From positions 124,001 to 188,000 of the forward strand of contig WGNF01000006.1 in assembly GCA_016124615.1 (NCBI GenBank): 64,000 nucleotides of DNA, written 5' to 3'. Source of the stretch: Paracoccaceae bacterium. Its GTDB lineage: Bacteria > Pseudomonadota > Alphaproteobacteria > Rhodobacterales > Rhodobacteraceae. The position numbers were made by a program, and so were the translations under genes. The notes under the pieces were generated by a model. The model saw only the letters and a list, made by a program, of their open reading frames with translations, was not told the DNA's origin and did no database searches. Below, one piece after another: positions 45,822 through 54,741 of the stretch; position 1 is the first letter of the stretch, and every line of letters begins with the position of its first letter.

Positions 45822-45998
45822 TCAGACCGCGCGCGCGCCGGACAGCGCCACGATGGCCGCGTCATCGGCGGGCGTCGGGGCGGGCGGCAGGATCGCCGAC
45901 AGTTCCAGCATTTCGGCCAGAAGCCGGGCAAGCCGGGGGTCGGCGGGCATCGGTGCCGGGGTGGCGCGGTCGAAACGGGCCTGGTCTGCGTGGGTCAT
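45822..45998 (-). CDS. Small protein, 58 residues, downstream of the DksA-like gene
   Basis: The gene reads MTHADQARFDRATPAPMPAD then PRLARLLAEMLELSAILPPA and ends SGARAV. It is helix-rich in the middle and proline-rich around it. A strong Shine-Dalgarno GGAGGA (46002-46007) precedes the ATG by 3-4 nt, and it lies 15 bp after the DksA-like gene's stop on the same strand. I do not recognise the family. It ends 3 bp from the convergent acyl-CoA dehydrogenase. Confidence 0.6.
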   Translation of the reverse strand: MTHADQARFDRATPAPMPADPRLARLLAEMLELSAILPPAPTPADDAAIVALSGARAV

Positions 45999-46013
45999 CG
46001 GATCCTCCGCGCC

Positions 46014-46331
46014 TCAGGGGGCGCACTGGCTGCAGAAGGGGGTGTAGGGCAGGACATCCAGCCGGGCATCGGCGATTTTCGCGCCGCAGGTTACGCAGAA
46101 GCCATACTCGCCAGCGTCGATCCGCTTCAGCGCGGCCTCGATCATGCGGATTTCCTGCTTGCCGGAATTGCCCATGCCTTCCAGCACCTCGTCGCTTTCG
46201 CGTTCGGTGGCCAGTTCTTCCCAGTCCTTGGAGTTATGGGCATCAAGCTCGATGTCGATCGAGGCCAGCCGGTGGCTCAGGTCGTCGAGGCGGGCCTGAA
46301 GCTGGGCCTTGCGGGTCGCAGTGGCAGTCAT
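46014..46331 (-). CDS. DksA/TraR-family zinc-finger protein
   Basis: The 105-residue protein begins MTATATRKAQLQARLDDLSH, a coiled-coil helix pair with SIDIELDAHNSKDWEELATE, then ends with a C4 zinc finger, YGFCVTCGAKI and FCSQCAP. Such proteins bind in the RNA polymerase secondary channel and alter transcription with or without ppGpp. It is shorter than DksA, nearer to the YbiI/TraR size class. GGGAG precedes the ATG. A perfect FNR-type palindrome lies 52 bp upstream, so it is probably induced by low oxygen. Confidence 0.85.
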   Translation of the reverse strand: MTATATRKAQLQARLDDLSHRLASIDIELDAHNSKDWEELATERESDEVLEGMGNSGKQEIRMIEAALKRIDAGEYGFCVTCGAKIADARLDVLPYTPFCSQCAP

Positions 46332-46382
46332 GGACGTCTCCCTTGGGTTCGGGCACTGTAGGCGCACGGGGCTGATGCCACC

Positions 46383-46396
46383 TTGACGCAGGTCAA
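46383..46396. promoter_or_regulatory. FNR-type box upstream of the DksA-like gene
   Basis: TTGAC-GCAG-GTCAA, a perfect palindrome of the FNR/Dnr type. It lies 52 bp upstream of the DksA-like ATG and 97 bp upstream of the divergent MBL gene, so it may serve either or both. Confidence 0.75.
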
Positions 46397-46492
46397 ACCG
46401 GCGCGGCGGCCCGGAAAGATGATATTCCAATGTTGATATATGTCACGCGCACGCCATATGAGGCTATAGAATAGCATCCAGAGGGGGAAACC

Positions 46493-47356
46493 ATGTCACC
46501 CGACGTCAAAGCTTTCTTCGATACCGCGACCAACACGATCACCTATGTCGTGCGTGATCCGGCGGGCACGCATTGCGCCGTGATCGACTCGGTGCTGGAT
46601 TTTGATTACGCCTCGGGCCGCACCGACACACGCTCGGCCGACGCCGTGATTGACTGGGTGAAGGCCGAGGGGCTGGTGGTGGACTGGATTCTGGAAACCC
46701 ACGTCCATGCCGACCACCTTTCCGCCGCGCCCTATATCCAGGAGCGTGTGGGCGGCAAGATCGGCATCGGCGACCGCATCACCGTGGTGCAGGAAACCTT
46801 TGGCAAGGTCTTCAACGAGGGCACCCGGTTCCAGCGCGACGGCAGCCAGTTCGACCAGCTGTTCAAAGAGGGTGACAGCTTCCACATCGGGCAATTGCGT
46901 GGCGACGTACTGCACACGCCGGGCCATACGCCGGCCTGCCTGACCTATGTCATCGGCGATACGGCCTTCGTCGGCGATACGCTGTTCATGCCCGATTTCG
47001 GCACCGCCCGCTGCGATTTCCCCGGCGGATCGGCGGAAACCATGTTCGAGAGCGTGCAGAAGATCCTCAGCCTGCCCGATACCACGCGGATCTTCGTCGG
47101 CCATGACTACAAGGCGCCGGGCCGCGACGAATTCGCCTGGGAAACGACGGTGGCCGAGGAAAAGGCCCGCAACGTCCACATCGGCGGGGGCCGGTCAAAG
47201 GCCGATTTCGTCGAGATGCGGCAGGCGCGCGATGCGACGCTGGCGATGCCGCGGCTGATCGTGCCCTCGTTGCAGGTTAACATGCGCGCGGGCCAGATGC
47301 CCGAGCCGGATGACAACGGGGTCAGCTACCTCAAGGTGCCCGTCAACGGATTGTGA
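46493..47356 (+). CDS. Persulfide-dioxygenase-like MBL-fold protein (Blh/ETHE1 type)
   Basis: The 287-residue protein has the ETHE1/Blh metal motif LETHVHADHLSAAPYIQE, HTPGHTPACLTYVIGDT, FVGDTLFMPDFGTARCDFPG and the final VGHDYKAPGRDEFAWETT. Members oxidise persulfides to sulfite in the mitochondrial or bacterial cytoplasm; Blh counterparts are under BigR/SqrR control. The AT-rich 100-bp region upstream contains ATATTCCAATGTTGATATAT, an imperfect palindrome, and a TATAGAAT-like -10. GAGGGGG precedes the ATG. Confidence 0.87.
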   Translation: MSPDVKAFFDTATNTITYVVRDPAGTHCAVIDSVLDFDYASGRTDTRSADAVIDWVKAEGLVVDWILETHVHADHLSAAPYIQERVGGKIGIGDRITVVQETFGKVFNEGTRFQRDGSQFDQLFKEGDSFHIGQLRGDVLHTPGHTPACLTYVIGDTAFVGDTLFMPDFGTARCDFPGGSAETMFESVQKILSLPDTTRIFVGHDYKAPGRDEFAWETTVAEEKARNVHIGGGRSKADFVEMRQARDATLAMPRLIVPSLQVNMRAGQMPEPDDNGVSYLKVPVNGL

Positions 47357-47434
47357 GGTCTCTTTCCCCCGGCGGCAGGCGCGGCTAGGATCGCGCCGCC
47401 GCGGCAAGGGCCGGGTAACGTCAAGGAACCACGC

Positions 47435-47866
47435 ATGGATATCCGCCCGCTGACCGAAAGCTACGCCGTTTCGCCGCAGATCGACCCCGATGATGTCGAC
47501 GCGATCCGTGCGGCGGGCTACGTCACCGTGATCAACAACCGCCCCGATGCCGAAAACCCGCCCGAGCGGCAGTCTGCCGCCGTGCGCGCGGCGGTCGAGG
47601 CGGCGGGGATGACCTTCGTCGAAAACCCGCTGAGCCACGGCAACCTGACCGAAGAGATCGTCACGCGGCAGCGCGACGCCATCGCCGAAGCCTCTGGCCC
47701 GGTCTTTGCCTATTGCGCGTCGGGCAACCGGTCTTCGGTGCTCTGGGCGCTGGCGCAGGCGGGCGCGCGCCCGGTGGACGAGCTGATCGACCTGCCCGCG
47801 CGCTTTGGCTACCAGCTGGGTGGCCTGCGTCCGCTGCTTGAGGCGCGCGCGGCCGAGAAGGGTTAG
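47435..47866 (+). CDS. TIGR01244/DUF442 sulfur-metabolism protein
   Basis: The 143-residue protein has VTVINNRPDAENPPERQS and a phosphatase-like loop VFAYCASGNRSSVLWALAQ with the CxxGxR core, typical of DUF442. In Agrobacterium and Xylella Blh proteins this domain is fused to the MBL domain; here it is a separate gene 78 bp downstream of the MBL gene. It probably handles sulfane sulfur with the MBL enzyme. cydD starts 6 bp after its stop. Confidence 0.9.
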   Translation: MDIRPLTESYAVSPQIDPDDVDAIRAAGYVTVINNRPDAENPPERQSAAVRAAVEAAGMTFVENPLSHGNLTEEIVTRQRDAIAEASGPVFAYCASGNRSSVLWALAQAGARPVDELIDLPARFGYQLGGLRPLLEARAAEKG

Positions 47867-47872
47867 GGCCTA

Positions 47873-49573
47873 ATGACCGTCGGGGCAGAGGTTGAGGATG
47901 CCCCGGCGCGGGCAGGGCGCCGGACCCGGGTGAAGGCCGCCGACGCCCGGCGGCTGGATGCGCTGGAAGCGCAGGCCAAGGGCGCCTTTCGCATCGCGGG
48001 GATCCTGAACATCGTCACCGGTGTGCTGTGGCCGGTGCAGGCGGCGGTGGTCGCGGCACTGGTGGCAGGCTGGCTTGACGGCTACGCGACAGCCGCAAGC
48101 GGGCTGGAGGCGGCGCTGGCCTTTCTGCTGCTGGCGGCGCTGCGGGCAATGCTGGATCATCGGGCGGGTGCGGTGGTCTTCGATGCCGCCGACGGCATCG
48201 TAGCCGCCGAACGCGCAACGCTGCTGGCGCGCGAAAGCCGCCGCGCTGGCGGTGGCCCGGCCTCGGCCGAGGTTGGCGCACTGATGGCGCAAAAGCTGCC
48301 GATGCTGCTACCGTACCTGACCCGCTATCGCCCGGCGCAGTTTCGCGCGAGCGTGCTGCCGATCGTGATCCTTGTCATCACCGCGTGGTTTTCCTGGGCG
48401 GCGGCGCTGGTGCTGCTGGTCGCCGGGCCGCTGATCCCGGTCTTCATGGCGCTGATCGGCATCGCCGCGAAAGAAGCCAGCCAGAAGCAGATGACCGAGA
48501 TCGGCGATCTGAACACGCTGCTGATGGACCGGTTGGGGGCGCTGGTCGATATTCGCCTGCTCGATGCGGGCGAACGCACCGCCCGCGATTTCGAGGCCCG
48601 GGCCGAAGGCTTGCGCGCCCGCACGATGGCGGTGCTGCGCATCGCCTTTCTCTCATCGACCGTGCTGGAGCTTTTCGCGGCGCTGGGCGTGGCGATGATC
48701 GCGGTCTATGTCGGCTTTTCGCTGCTGGGTTCGATCCGGTTCGGCACCTGGGGCGCACCGCTGAGCGTGGGCGAGGGCATCTTTCTGTTGCTGCTGGCGC
48801 CCGATTATTTCCAGCCGCTGCGCGATGTGGCCGCCGCCTGGCACGATCGGGCGCAGGCGCTGGCGGTAGCGGGCGAACTGGCCACGGCCGAGGCCGCGGC
48901 GCCGGTCGCCGCACTCGGGCAGGGCGCTGCCGCGGCGGCGCTGCCGGGGGCGGCGGTGATCGTGCTGGCGGGGGCGGTGGTGCAGCGCGGTGCGCGCCGG
49001 GTGCGGCTGCCCGACCTGACGCTGGCACCGGGTGACCGCGTCGCCGTGACCGGGCCGAGCGGGGCGGGGAAATCGACGCTGCTGGCCGCCCTTGCGGGTC
49101 TTGTGCCGCTGGCGGCGGGCACGCTGAGCGTGGCAGGCGTGGCGCTGAGCGAGGACACCGCCGATGGCTGGCGCGCGCGGATGGCCTGGGTCGGGCAGGC
49201 GCCGCATTTTCTGGACCGGCCGCTGAGCGAAAACCTCGACCTGCGCGGCACCGGCGCCGATCTTGGCCCCGCGCTGGCGGCGGCGCGGGCCGAGGCGGTG
49301 GTGGCCACGCTGCCCGGCGGTCTGGCGGCCCGGCTGGGCGAAACCGGCGGCGGCATTTCCGGCGGCGAGGCGCGGCGGCTGATGCTGGCCCGCGCCTTCG
49401 CCGCCAACCCCGAGGTGGTGCTGGCCGACGAGCCCACCGCCGATCTGGACCGCGAAACCGCCGATGCGGTGACGGCGGCGCTGATGGAACTGGGCACCCG
49501 CGGCGTGACGCTGGTGGTGGCGACGCATGATCCGGTGCTGATCGAGGCGCTCGGGCGCGAGGTGAAGATATGA
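47873..49573 (+). CDS. cydD: Thiol reductant ABC exporter subunit CydD
   Basis: The 566-residue protein, with CydC, exports cysteine and glutathione to the periplasm, needed for cytochrome bd assembly. The membrane domain covers about residues 40-310 (FMALIGIAAKEASQKQMTEI; FLLLLAPDYFQPLRDVAAAW); ATPase motifs are GPSGAGKST, ISGGEARRLMLARAF and VVLADEPTADLD. It overlaps cydC by 4 bp. Confidence 0.93.
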   Translation: MTVGAEVEDAPARAGRRTRVKAADARRLDALEAQAKGAFRIAGILNIVTGVLWPVQAAVVAALVAGWLDGYATAASGLEAALAFLLLAALRAMLDHRAGAVVFDAADGIVAAERATLLARESRRAGGGPASAEVGALMAQKLPMLLPYLTRYRPAQFRASVLPIVILVITAWFSWAAALVLLVAGPLIPVFMALIGIAAKEASQKQMTEIGDLNTLLMDRLGALVDIRLLDAGERTARDFEARAEGLRARTMAVLRIAFLSSTVLELFAALGVAMIAVYVGFSLLGSIRFGTWGAPLSVGEGIFLLLLAPDYFQPLRDVAAAWHDRAQALAVAGELATAEAAAPVAALGQGAAAAALPGAAVIVLAGAVVQRGARRVRLPDLTLAPGDRVAVTGPSGAGKSTLLAALAGLVPLAAGTLSVAGVALSEDTADGWRARMAWVGQAPHFLDRPLSENLDLRGTGADLGPALAAARAEAVVATLPGGLAARLGETGGGISGGEARRLMLARAFAANPEVVLADEPTADLDRETADAVTAALMELGTRGVTLVVATHDPVLIEALGREVKI

Positions 49574-51213
49574 GCGCGCTGGGTCAGGTCTGGCGCCAGA
49601 TCGCGCGGATGCGGCCCGGCACGCTGGCGCTGGGCGCCGCGTTGCAGGTGCTGGTGCTGGCCTCGGGCGCGGCGCTGCTGGGTCTGTCGGGCTGGTTCAT
49701 CACGGCGGCAGGCGCGGCTGGTCTGGCCGGGGCGGGGCTGGTCTTCAACGTGTTCGGGCCAAGCGCCGGGGTGCGGGCGCTGGCGCTGGGCCGCACCGCC
49801 GGGCGCTATGGCGAGCGGCTGCTGACGCATGACGCCACGCTGCGCGCGCTGGCGGCGCTGCGCGTCGATCTGATGCGGCGGCAGGCGCGGGCGGGGCTGG
49901 ACGCGATGCTGCGGCTGCGCGGCGCGACGGCGCTGAACCGGATGACGGCGGATGTCGATGCGCTCGACGGCGTGGCGCTGCGGCTGGTGCTGCCGCTGAT
50001 CAGTGCGGCGCTGGTGCTGGCGCTGGCGTTCCTTCTGCTCTGGCTTGACGTTTCGGGGGCGGTTGCGCTGTGGGTTACCGGCGCCTTCGTGCTGGCGGGC
50101 GGCGCGGTGCTGCTGGCCACCGCGCGCGCGGGCCGGGCGCCCTCGGTGACGGCCGAGCGGGCAGGGCAGGCGCTGCGGCGCGAGGTGATCGACCTTGTGC
50201 GGGCGCGGACCGAGTTGATCGTGCACGGCCGGATGGCGGATCAGCGCGACCGCGTCGCCGCGTGCGATGGCGAGGCGCGGGCCGCCGCGCGGGCGCTGGA
50301 CCGGGTCGACCGCGGCGCCGGGCTGGCGCTGGCGCTGGTGGCGGCCGCGGCTTTCGCGGGGGCGCTGGCGCTGGGCGGCGGGCTGGTCGCGGCGGGCCGG
50401 ATCAGCGCGGCACAGGCGGCGCTGGGCGTGTTCGTCGCGCTGGCGCTGGCCGAGATCACGCCCGCGCTGCGGCGGGGCATGGCCGAACTGGGCCGGATGC
50501 AGGATGCCGCCGCGCGGGTGACCGAAGGCGCCGGGGCGGCGGCCGAAGCGGTGAAACCGGCACCCGGCGCGGCGAAGGGCGGGCTGGTGGTGGAGGGGCT
50601 GACGTATCGCCGCCCCGGCGCCGCGCGGCCGATCTTCACCGGTCTGGCGCTGTCGGTGGCACCGGGCGAAACCGTCGCCGTAGCGGGGCCGAGCGGTACC
50701 GGCAAATCGACGCTGCTCTTTGTGCTGGCCGGGCTGATCGCGCCCGAGGCGGGCCGCGTGACCGTGGCGGGAACCGCGCTCGACGCGCTGCCCGAGGCCG
50801 ATCTGCGCGCCCGGCTGACGCTGTTGCCGCAGCGCACCGCGCTGGTGGCCGGAACGGTGCTGGACAACCTTTCCCTCGCCCGCGACGGGGTCAGCGAGGC
50901 CGAGGCCTGGGCCGCGCTGACGGCCGCCGCGCTGGCCGACACGATCCGCGACAAGGGTGGCCTGACCGCCCGGCTGGGCGAGGGCGGCGCGGGCCTGTCG
51001 GGCGGCGAGGCGCGCAGGCTGGCGCTGGCGCGGGCGATCCTGCGGCGCCCGGCGATCCTGCTGCTCGACGAGCCGACTGAGGGCCTTGACCCCGACACCG
51101 CGCAGCGGGTGCTGGCCGGTATCCGCGCCGCGCTGCCCGGGGCCGCAATCCTGACCGCATCGCACCGTGTCGCCGAACTGGGCTGGGCCCAACGGGTGAT
51201 CCGCCTCGTCTGA
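49570..51213 (+). CDS. cydC: Thiol reductant ABC exporter subunit CydC
   Basis: The 547-residue partner of CydD has membrane helices in the first half (LSGWFITAAGAAGLAGAGLV; ALNRMTADVDALDGVALRLV) and the ATPase motifs GPSGTGKST, LSGGEARRLALARAI and ILLLDEPTEGLD. The LSGWF..AAGAAG segment is characteristic of CydC. It ends 153 bp before cydA; that gap has an FNR box. Confidence 0.94.
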   Translation: MSALGQVWRQIARMRPGTLALGAALQVLVLASGAALLGLSGWFITAAGAAGLAGAGLVFNVFGPSAGVRALALGRTAGRYGERLLTHDATLRALAALRVDLMRRQARAGLDAMLRLRGATALNRMTADVDALDGVALRLVLPLISAALVLALAFLLLWLDVSGAVALWVTGAFVLAGGAVLLATARAGRAPSVTAERAGQALRREVIDLVRARTELIVHGRMADQRDRVAACDGEARAAARALDRVDRGAGLALALVAAAAFAGALALGGGLVAAGRISAAQAALGVFVALALAEITPALRRGMAELGRMQDAAARVTEGAGAAAEAVKPAPGAAKGGLVVEGLTYRRPGAARPIFTGLALSVAPGETVAVAGPSGTGKSTLLFVLAGLIAPEAGRVTVAGTALDALPEADLRARLTLLPQRTALVAGTVLDNLSLARDGVSEAEAWAALTAAALADTIRDKGGLTARLGEGGAGLSGGEARRLALARAILRRPAILLLDEPTEGLDPDTAQRVLAGIRAALPGAAILTASHRVAELGWAQRVIRLV

Positions 51214-51269
51214 CCCTGCGAAGATGTCGCAGCCTTCGGGCGGGAAAAACCTGCGGCAAAGATGCGCAT

Positions 51270-51283
51270 TTGATCCCGATCAA
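51270..51283. promoter_or_regulatory. FNR box upstream of cydA
   Basis: TTGAT-CCCG-ATCAA is a perfect palindromic FNR site, 84 bp before the cydA ATG. A TATAAC at about 51316-51321 could serve as the -10. It suggests that cydABX is induced at low oxygen by an FnrL-type protein. Confidence 0.85.
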
Positions 51284-51366
51284 GTGCCAGGCGGGTCCTT
51301 GCCGCTATATCCGTCTTATAACGTGAGTCGCCGGGGCATGTTTCCGGCACCGTTGGAGCGGAGAAC

Positions 51367-52977
51367 ATGGATATCAGTCTGATCGAGCTGTCGCGCTTTC
51401 AATTCGCGATGACGGCGCTCTACCACTTCCTCTTCGTGCCGCTGACGCTGGGCCTGTCCCTCATCGTCGCGATCATGGAGACGGTCTACGTCATGACCAA
51501 CCGCCCGGTGTGGCGCCAGATGGTCAAGTTCTGGGGCACGCTGTTCGGGATCAACTTCGTCCTTGGCGTCGCCACCGGCCTGACGATGGAATTTCAGTTC
51601 GGCATGAACTGGAGCTACTACAGCCAATATGTCGGCGACATCTTCGGCGCGCCGCTGGCGATCGAGGGGCTGATGGCCTTCTTCCTCGAAGCCACCTTTG
51701 TCGGGCTGTTCTTCTTCGGCTGGGAAAAGCTGAGCAAGCGCGGCCATCTGGTGGTGACCTGGATGGTGGCGCTGGGGTCGAACTTCTCGGCGCTGTGGAT
51801 CCTGATCGCCAACGGCTGGATGCAGCATCCGGTCGGCGCCGTCTTCAACCCGATCAGCATGCGGATGGAGATGACGAGCTTCTTCGAGGTGCTGTTCAAC
51901 GAGGTGGCGCAGGCGAAGTTCGTCCATACCGTCTCGGCGGGCTATGTGACGGCCTCGGTCTTCGTGCTTGGCGTCTCGGCCTGGTATCTGCTGCAGGGGC
52001 GCCACATCGAACTCGCGCGCCGCTCGATCGCCATCGCCTCGGCCTTCGGGCTTGCGGCGGCGCTGTCGGTGGTCGTGCTGGGCGACGAGAGCGGCTATAA
52101 CGCCGGCATGAGCCAGAAGATGAAACTGGCCGCGATCGAGGGCATGTGGGAAACCGAACCGGCGCCCGCGCCCTTCACCGCCTTCGGCATTCCGAACCAG
52201 ACCACCCACAAGACCGACTACGCGATCAAGATCCCCTATCTGATGGGTCTGATCGGCACCCGGTCGCTGGATGAACAGATCCCCGGCATCAACGATCTGG
52301 TGAAACAGGCCGAGGTGCGGATCAAGTCGGGCCTTGTCGCCTATGACGCGCTGATGACCTACCGCGCCGACAAGGGCAACGTGCCCGCCGACGTCAAGCA
52401 GACGTTCGAGGATCACTCGGCCGACCTTGGCTATGCGTTCCTTCTGAAGAAATACGTCGATGACCCGCGCACCGCGACGCCGGATCAGATTCAGGCGGCG
52501 GCGAATGATACGGTGCCAGAGGTCTGGCCGATGTTCTGGGCCTTCCGCATCATGGCGGGGCTGGGTTTCGGCTTCATCGGCACGATGACCTACTTCTTCT
52601 ATCGCGCCTCGTTCCGCGGCATGAAGTTCCCGCGCGGCACCCTGCTGGTCGCGGTGGTGATGATCCCGGCGCCGTGGATTGCGGCGGAACTGGGCTGGTT
52701 CGTGGCCGAGTTCGGGCGCCAACCCTGGACGGTGGATGGCGTGTTGCCGACGGCGATGTCGGTCAGCCACCTTTCGGTCACCGACCTTCTGCTGACCATC
52801 GCGGGCTTTGCGACCTTCTACACCGTGCTCTTCATCGTCGAGATGGGGCTGATGGTGAAATACATCCGCAAGGGCCCGTTCCAGGACGTGGACGAGACCA
52901 AGAAGTGGATGGCCGTGCACGAACACCGCCTGCGCACCCATGACGGCAAGGTTCCCTTTGCCACCCCTGCGGAGTAA
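51367..52977 (+). CDS. cydA: Cytochrome bd ubiquinol oxidase subunit I
   Basis: The 536-residue membrane protein carries heme ligand His20 (in ALYHFLFVPLTLG), GRP-like GLMAFFLEATFVGLFFF, a conserved VKFVHTVSAGYVT-like heme histidine (KFVHTVSAGYVTAS), and the quinol-binding Q-loop. The Q-loop includes the long insertion seen in E. coli bd-I (KIPYLMGLIGTRSLDEQIPG and DLGYAFLLKKYVDDPRTATP), so it is the long-loop class. It reduces O2 to water with ubiquinol, is sulfide-tolerant in studied cases, and works with CydB and CydX. Confidence 0.97.
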   Translation: MDISLIELSRFQFAMTALYHFLFVPLTLGLSLIVAIMETVYVMTNRPVWRQMVKFWGTLFGINFVLGVATGLTMEFQFGMNWSYYSQYVGDIFGAPLAIEGLMAFFLEATFVGLFFFGWEKLSKRGHLVVTWMVALGSNFSALWILIANGWMQHPVGAVFNPISMRMEMTSFFEVLFNEVAQAKFVHTVSAGYVTASVFVLGVSAWYLLQGRHIELARRSIAIASAFGLAAALSVVVLGDESGYNAGMSQKMKLAAIEGMWETEPAPAPFTAFGIPNQTTHKTDYAIKIPYLMGLIGTRSLDEQIPGINDLVKQAEVRIKSGLVAYDALMTYRADKGNVPADVKQTFEDHSADLGYAFLLKKYVDDPRTATPDQIQAAANDTVPEVWPMFWAFRIMAGLGFGFIGTMTYFFYRASFRGMKFPRGTLLVAVVMIPAPWIAAELGWFVAEFGRQPWTVDGVLPTAMSVSHLSVTDLLLTIAGFATFYTVLFIVEMGLMVKYIRKGPFQDVDETKKWMAVHEHRLRTHDGKVPFATPAE

Positions 52978-52982
52978 CCGAC

Positions 52983-54134
52983 ATGATCCTGCATGACCTC
53001 ATCTCTCTCGACGTGCTGCGCGTCATCTGGTGGCTGCTCTTGGGTGTGCTGCTGACCGGCTTCGCGCTGACCGACGGGTTCGACCTTGGCGTGGGCACGC
53101 TGCTGCCCTTCGTCGGCAAGACCGATCTGGAACGCCGGGTGGCGATCAACACCATCGGGCCGGTCTGGGAAGGCAACCAGGTCTGGTTCATCCTTGGCGG
53201 TGGCGCCATCTTCGCCGCCTGGCCGCCGCTTTATGCGGTCAGCTTCTCGGGCTTCTACCTGGCGATGTTCGTGGTGCTGGCAGCGCTGATCCTGCGCCCG
53301 GTCGGGTTCAAATACCGCTCCAAGCGCGACGGGGTGACCTGGCGCGCGACCTGGGACTGGGCCCTGTTCGTCGGCGGCGCGGTGCCCGCGCTGATCTTCG
53401 GCGTGGCGATGGGCAACGTGATCGAAGGCGTGCCCTTCCACTTCAACGACGACCTGATGTCGATCTATGAAGGCACGTTCTTCGGCCTCTTGAACCCCTT
53501 CGCGCTGCTGGCGGGCGTCGTTTCGCTGGCGATGCTGACCACGCATGGCGCGGCCTGGCTGGCGCTGAAGGCTGATGGGCCGGTGGCGGGCCGGGCGCGG
53601 GCGATCGGCTCGGTGACCGGGCTGGTGGCGACGGCGGGCTATCTTCTGGCCGGTGTCTGGCTGGCCTATGGCCTGACCGGCTACCATCTGGTCGGCGCGG
53701 CGGGGGCCAACCTCGACTCCAACCCGTTTCTGACCGAAGCCGCGAAGGGTGGCAGCTGGCTGGCCGCCTATGACGCGCGGCCGTGGATCGCGGTGGCGCC
53801 GGTTCTGGGCGTGATCGGGATGCTGATGGCGTCGCTGGGCCTGCGCTCGCGCCGCGAGGTTTCGACCCTGCTGTGGTCGAAGCTCGGCATCATCGGCGTG
53901 ATCTCTTCGGTCGGGCTGACGATGTTTCCCTTCATCCTGCCGTCTTCGACCGATCCGAAATCCTCGCTGACGGTCTGGAACGCCTCGTCCAGCCAGATGA
54001 CGCTGTTCGTGATGCTGGTGGTGACGGTGATCTTCGTGCCGATCATCCTGGCCTATACCAGCTGGGTCTACGCTGTCCTCTGGGGCAAGGTGACCGAGGA
54101 TGACGTGGCCGCCAACAGCCACAGCAGCTACTGA
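52983..54134 (+). CDS. cydB: Cytochrome bd ubiquinol oxidase subunit II
   Basis: The 383-residue integral membrane subunit begins near MILHDLISLDVLRVIWWLLL and has TDGFDLGVGTLLPFVGKTD, WEGNQVWFILGGGAIFAAWP and, near the end, FIMPSS-like PFILPSSTDPKSSLTVWNAS. It starts 5 bp after cydA. Full length for the E. coli type. Confidence 0.97.
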   Translation: MILHDLISLDVLRVIWWLLLGVLLTGFALTDGFDLGVGTLLPFVGKTDLERRVAINTIGPVWEGNQVWFILGGGAIFAAWPPLYAVSFSGFYLAMFVVLAALILRPVGFKYRSKRDGVTWRATWDWALFVGGAVPALIFGVAMGNVIEGVPFHFNDDLMSIYEGTFFGLLNPFALLAGVVSLAMLTTHGAAWLALKADGPVAGRARAIGSVTGLVATAGYLLAGVWLAYGLTGYHLVGAAGANLDSNPFLTEAAKGGSWLAAYDARPWIAVAPVLGVIGMLMASLGLRSRREVSTLLWSKLGIIGVISSVGLTMFPFILPSSTDPKSSLTVWNASSSQMTLFVMLVVTVIFVPIILAYTSWVYAVLWGKVTEDDVAANSHSSY

Positions 54135-54149
54135 GAAAGGAACCTGAAA

Positions 54150-54284
54150 ATGTGGTACTTCGCCTGGATGCTGGGCCTGCCGCTGGCCGCTGCCTTCGCC
54201 GTCGTCAATGCGATGTGGCTGGAGATGCAGGAAGACGCCGTGCTGTCGGAAGAGCGCAAGCCGACACCGAAAAAGCGCCGCTGA
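54150..54284 (+). CDS. cydX: Cytochrome bd small subunit CydX
   Basis: The 44-residue protein has one transmembrane helix: MWYFAWMLGLPLAAAFAVVN then AMWLEMQ and a basic tail ending in KKRR. The MWYFAW opening is the CydX/YbgT signature; it stabilises the heme site of CydAB. AAAGGA precedes the ATG with 9-nt spacing. Its TGA forms TGATCA with the stop of the convergent protease gene. Confidence 0.9.
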   Translation: MWYFAWMLGLPLAAAFAVVNAMWLEMQEDAVLSEERKPTPKKRR

Positions 54285-54731
54285 TCAGCGTGCGAACGCT
54301 GCCAGCAACGTGACGATCAACGCCTCGGCGGCTTCGGCCACCGGGGCGCTGAGCGTTTCGCCGGGGCTGAAATCGGCGCCCTCGATGCCATGCACCTCCA
54401 GCGCGGGCGGCAGCAGGTCCAGCGCGCGGGCGGTTTCCACCGCCTCTGCCAGCCCGAAGCGGTGGGTGGAGTAGTGGAAGAACTCGGCCGGGATCGGCGC
54501 GGCGATGGCATCCAGACGGGTGTGGGTGCCGGGGGCCGCACCCGACCGGGTGGCGTCGATCAGCACCAGATGCCGCGCTTCGGCCATCGCGTCGATGATG
54601 CCGGTGCCGTCGCCCGCATGAACGCGCGCATTCAGCCCCGCCGCTGCCAGCCGTGCGGCCACATAGGGCCCGGCGCCGTCGTCCGCGCGCAGGCCGTTGC
54701 CGATGCCAAGGATCAGCAGATCCTGCCTCAC
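54285..54731 (-). CDS. Hydrogenase maturation endopeptidase (HyaD/HycI family)
   Basis: The 148-residue protease removes the C-terminal extension of the hydrogenase large subunit after nickel insertion. It has the nickel-binding GIGNGLRADDGAG and LVLIDATRSG, plus a histidine in FFHYSTHRFG (metal ligand region). It is the last gene of the hydrogenase operon, 10 bp after the large-subunit gene, and abuts cydX. Confidence 0.9.
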   Translation of the reverse strand: MRQDLLILGIGNGLRADDGAGPYVAARLAAAGLNARVHAGDGTGIIDAMAEARHLVLIDATRSGAAPGTHTRLDAIAAPIPAEFFHYSTHRFGLAEAVETARALDLLPPALEVHGIEGADFSPGETLSAPVAEAAEALIVTLLAAFAR

Positions 54732-54741
54732 CGCCGCCCCC

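Noticed and set aside
46424..46450. BigR/SqrR operator upstream of the MBL gene
   Set aside because: The ATATTC...ATAT sequence is only an imperfect palindrome and I cannot match it with confidence to the known boxes; left as a note in the gene entry.
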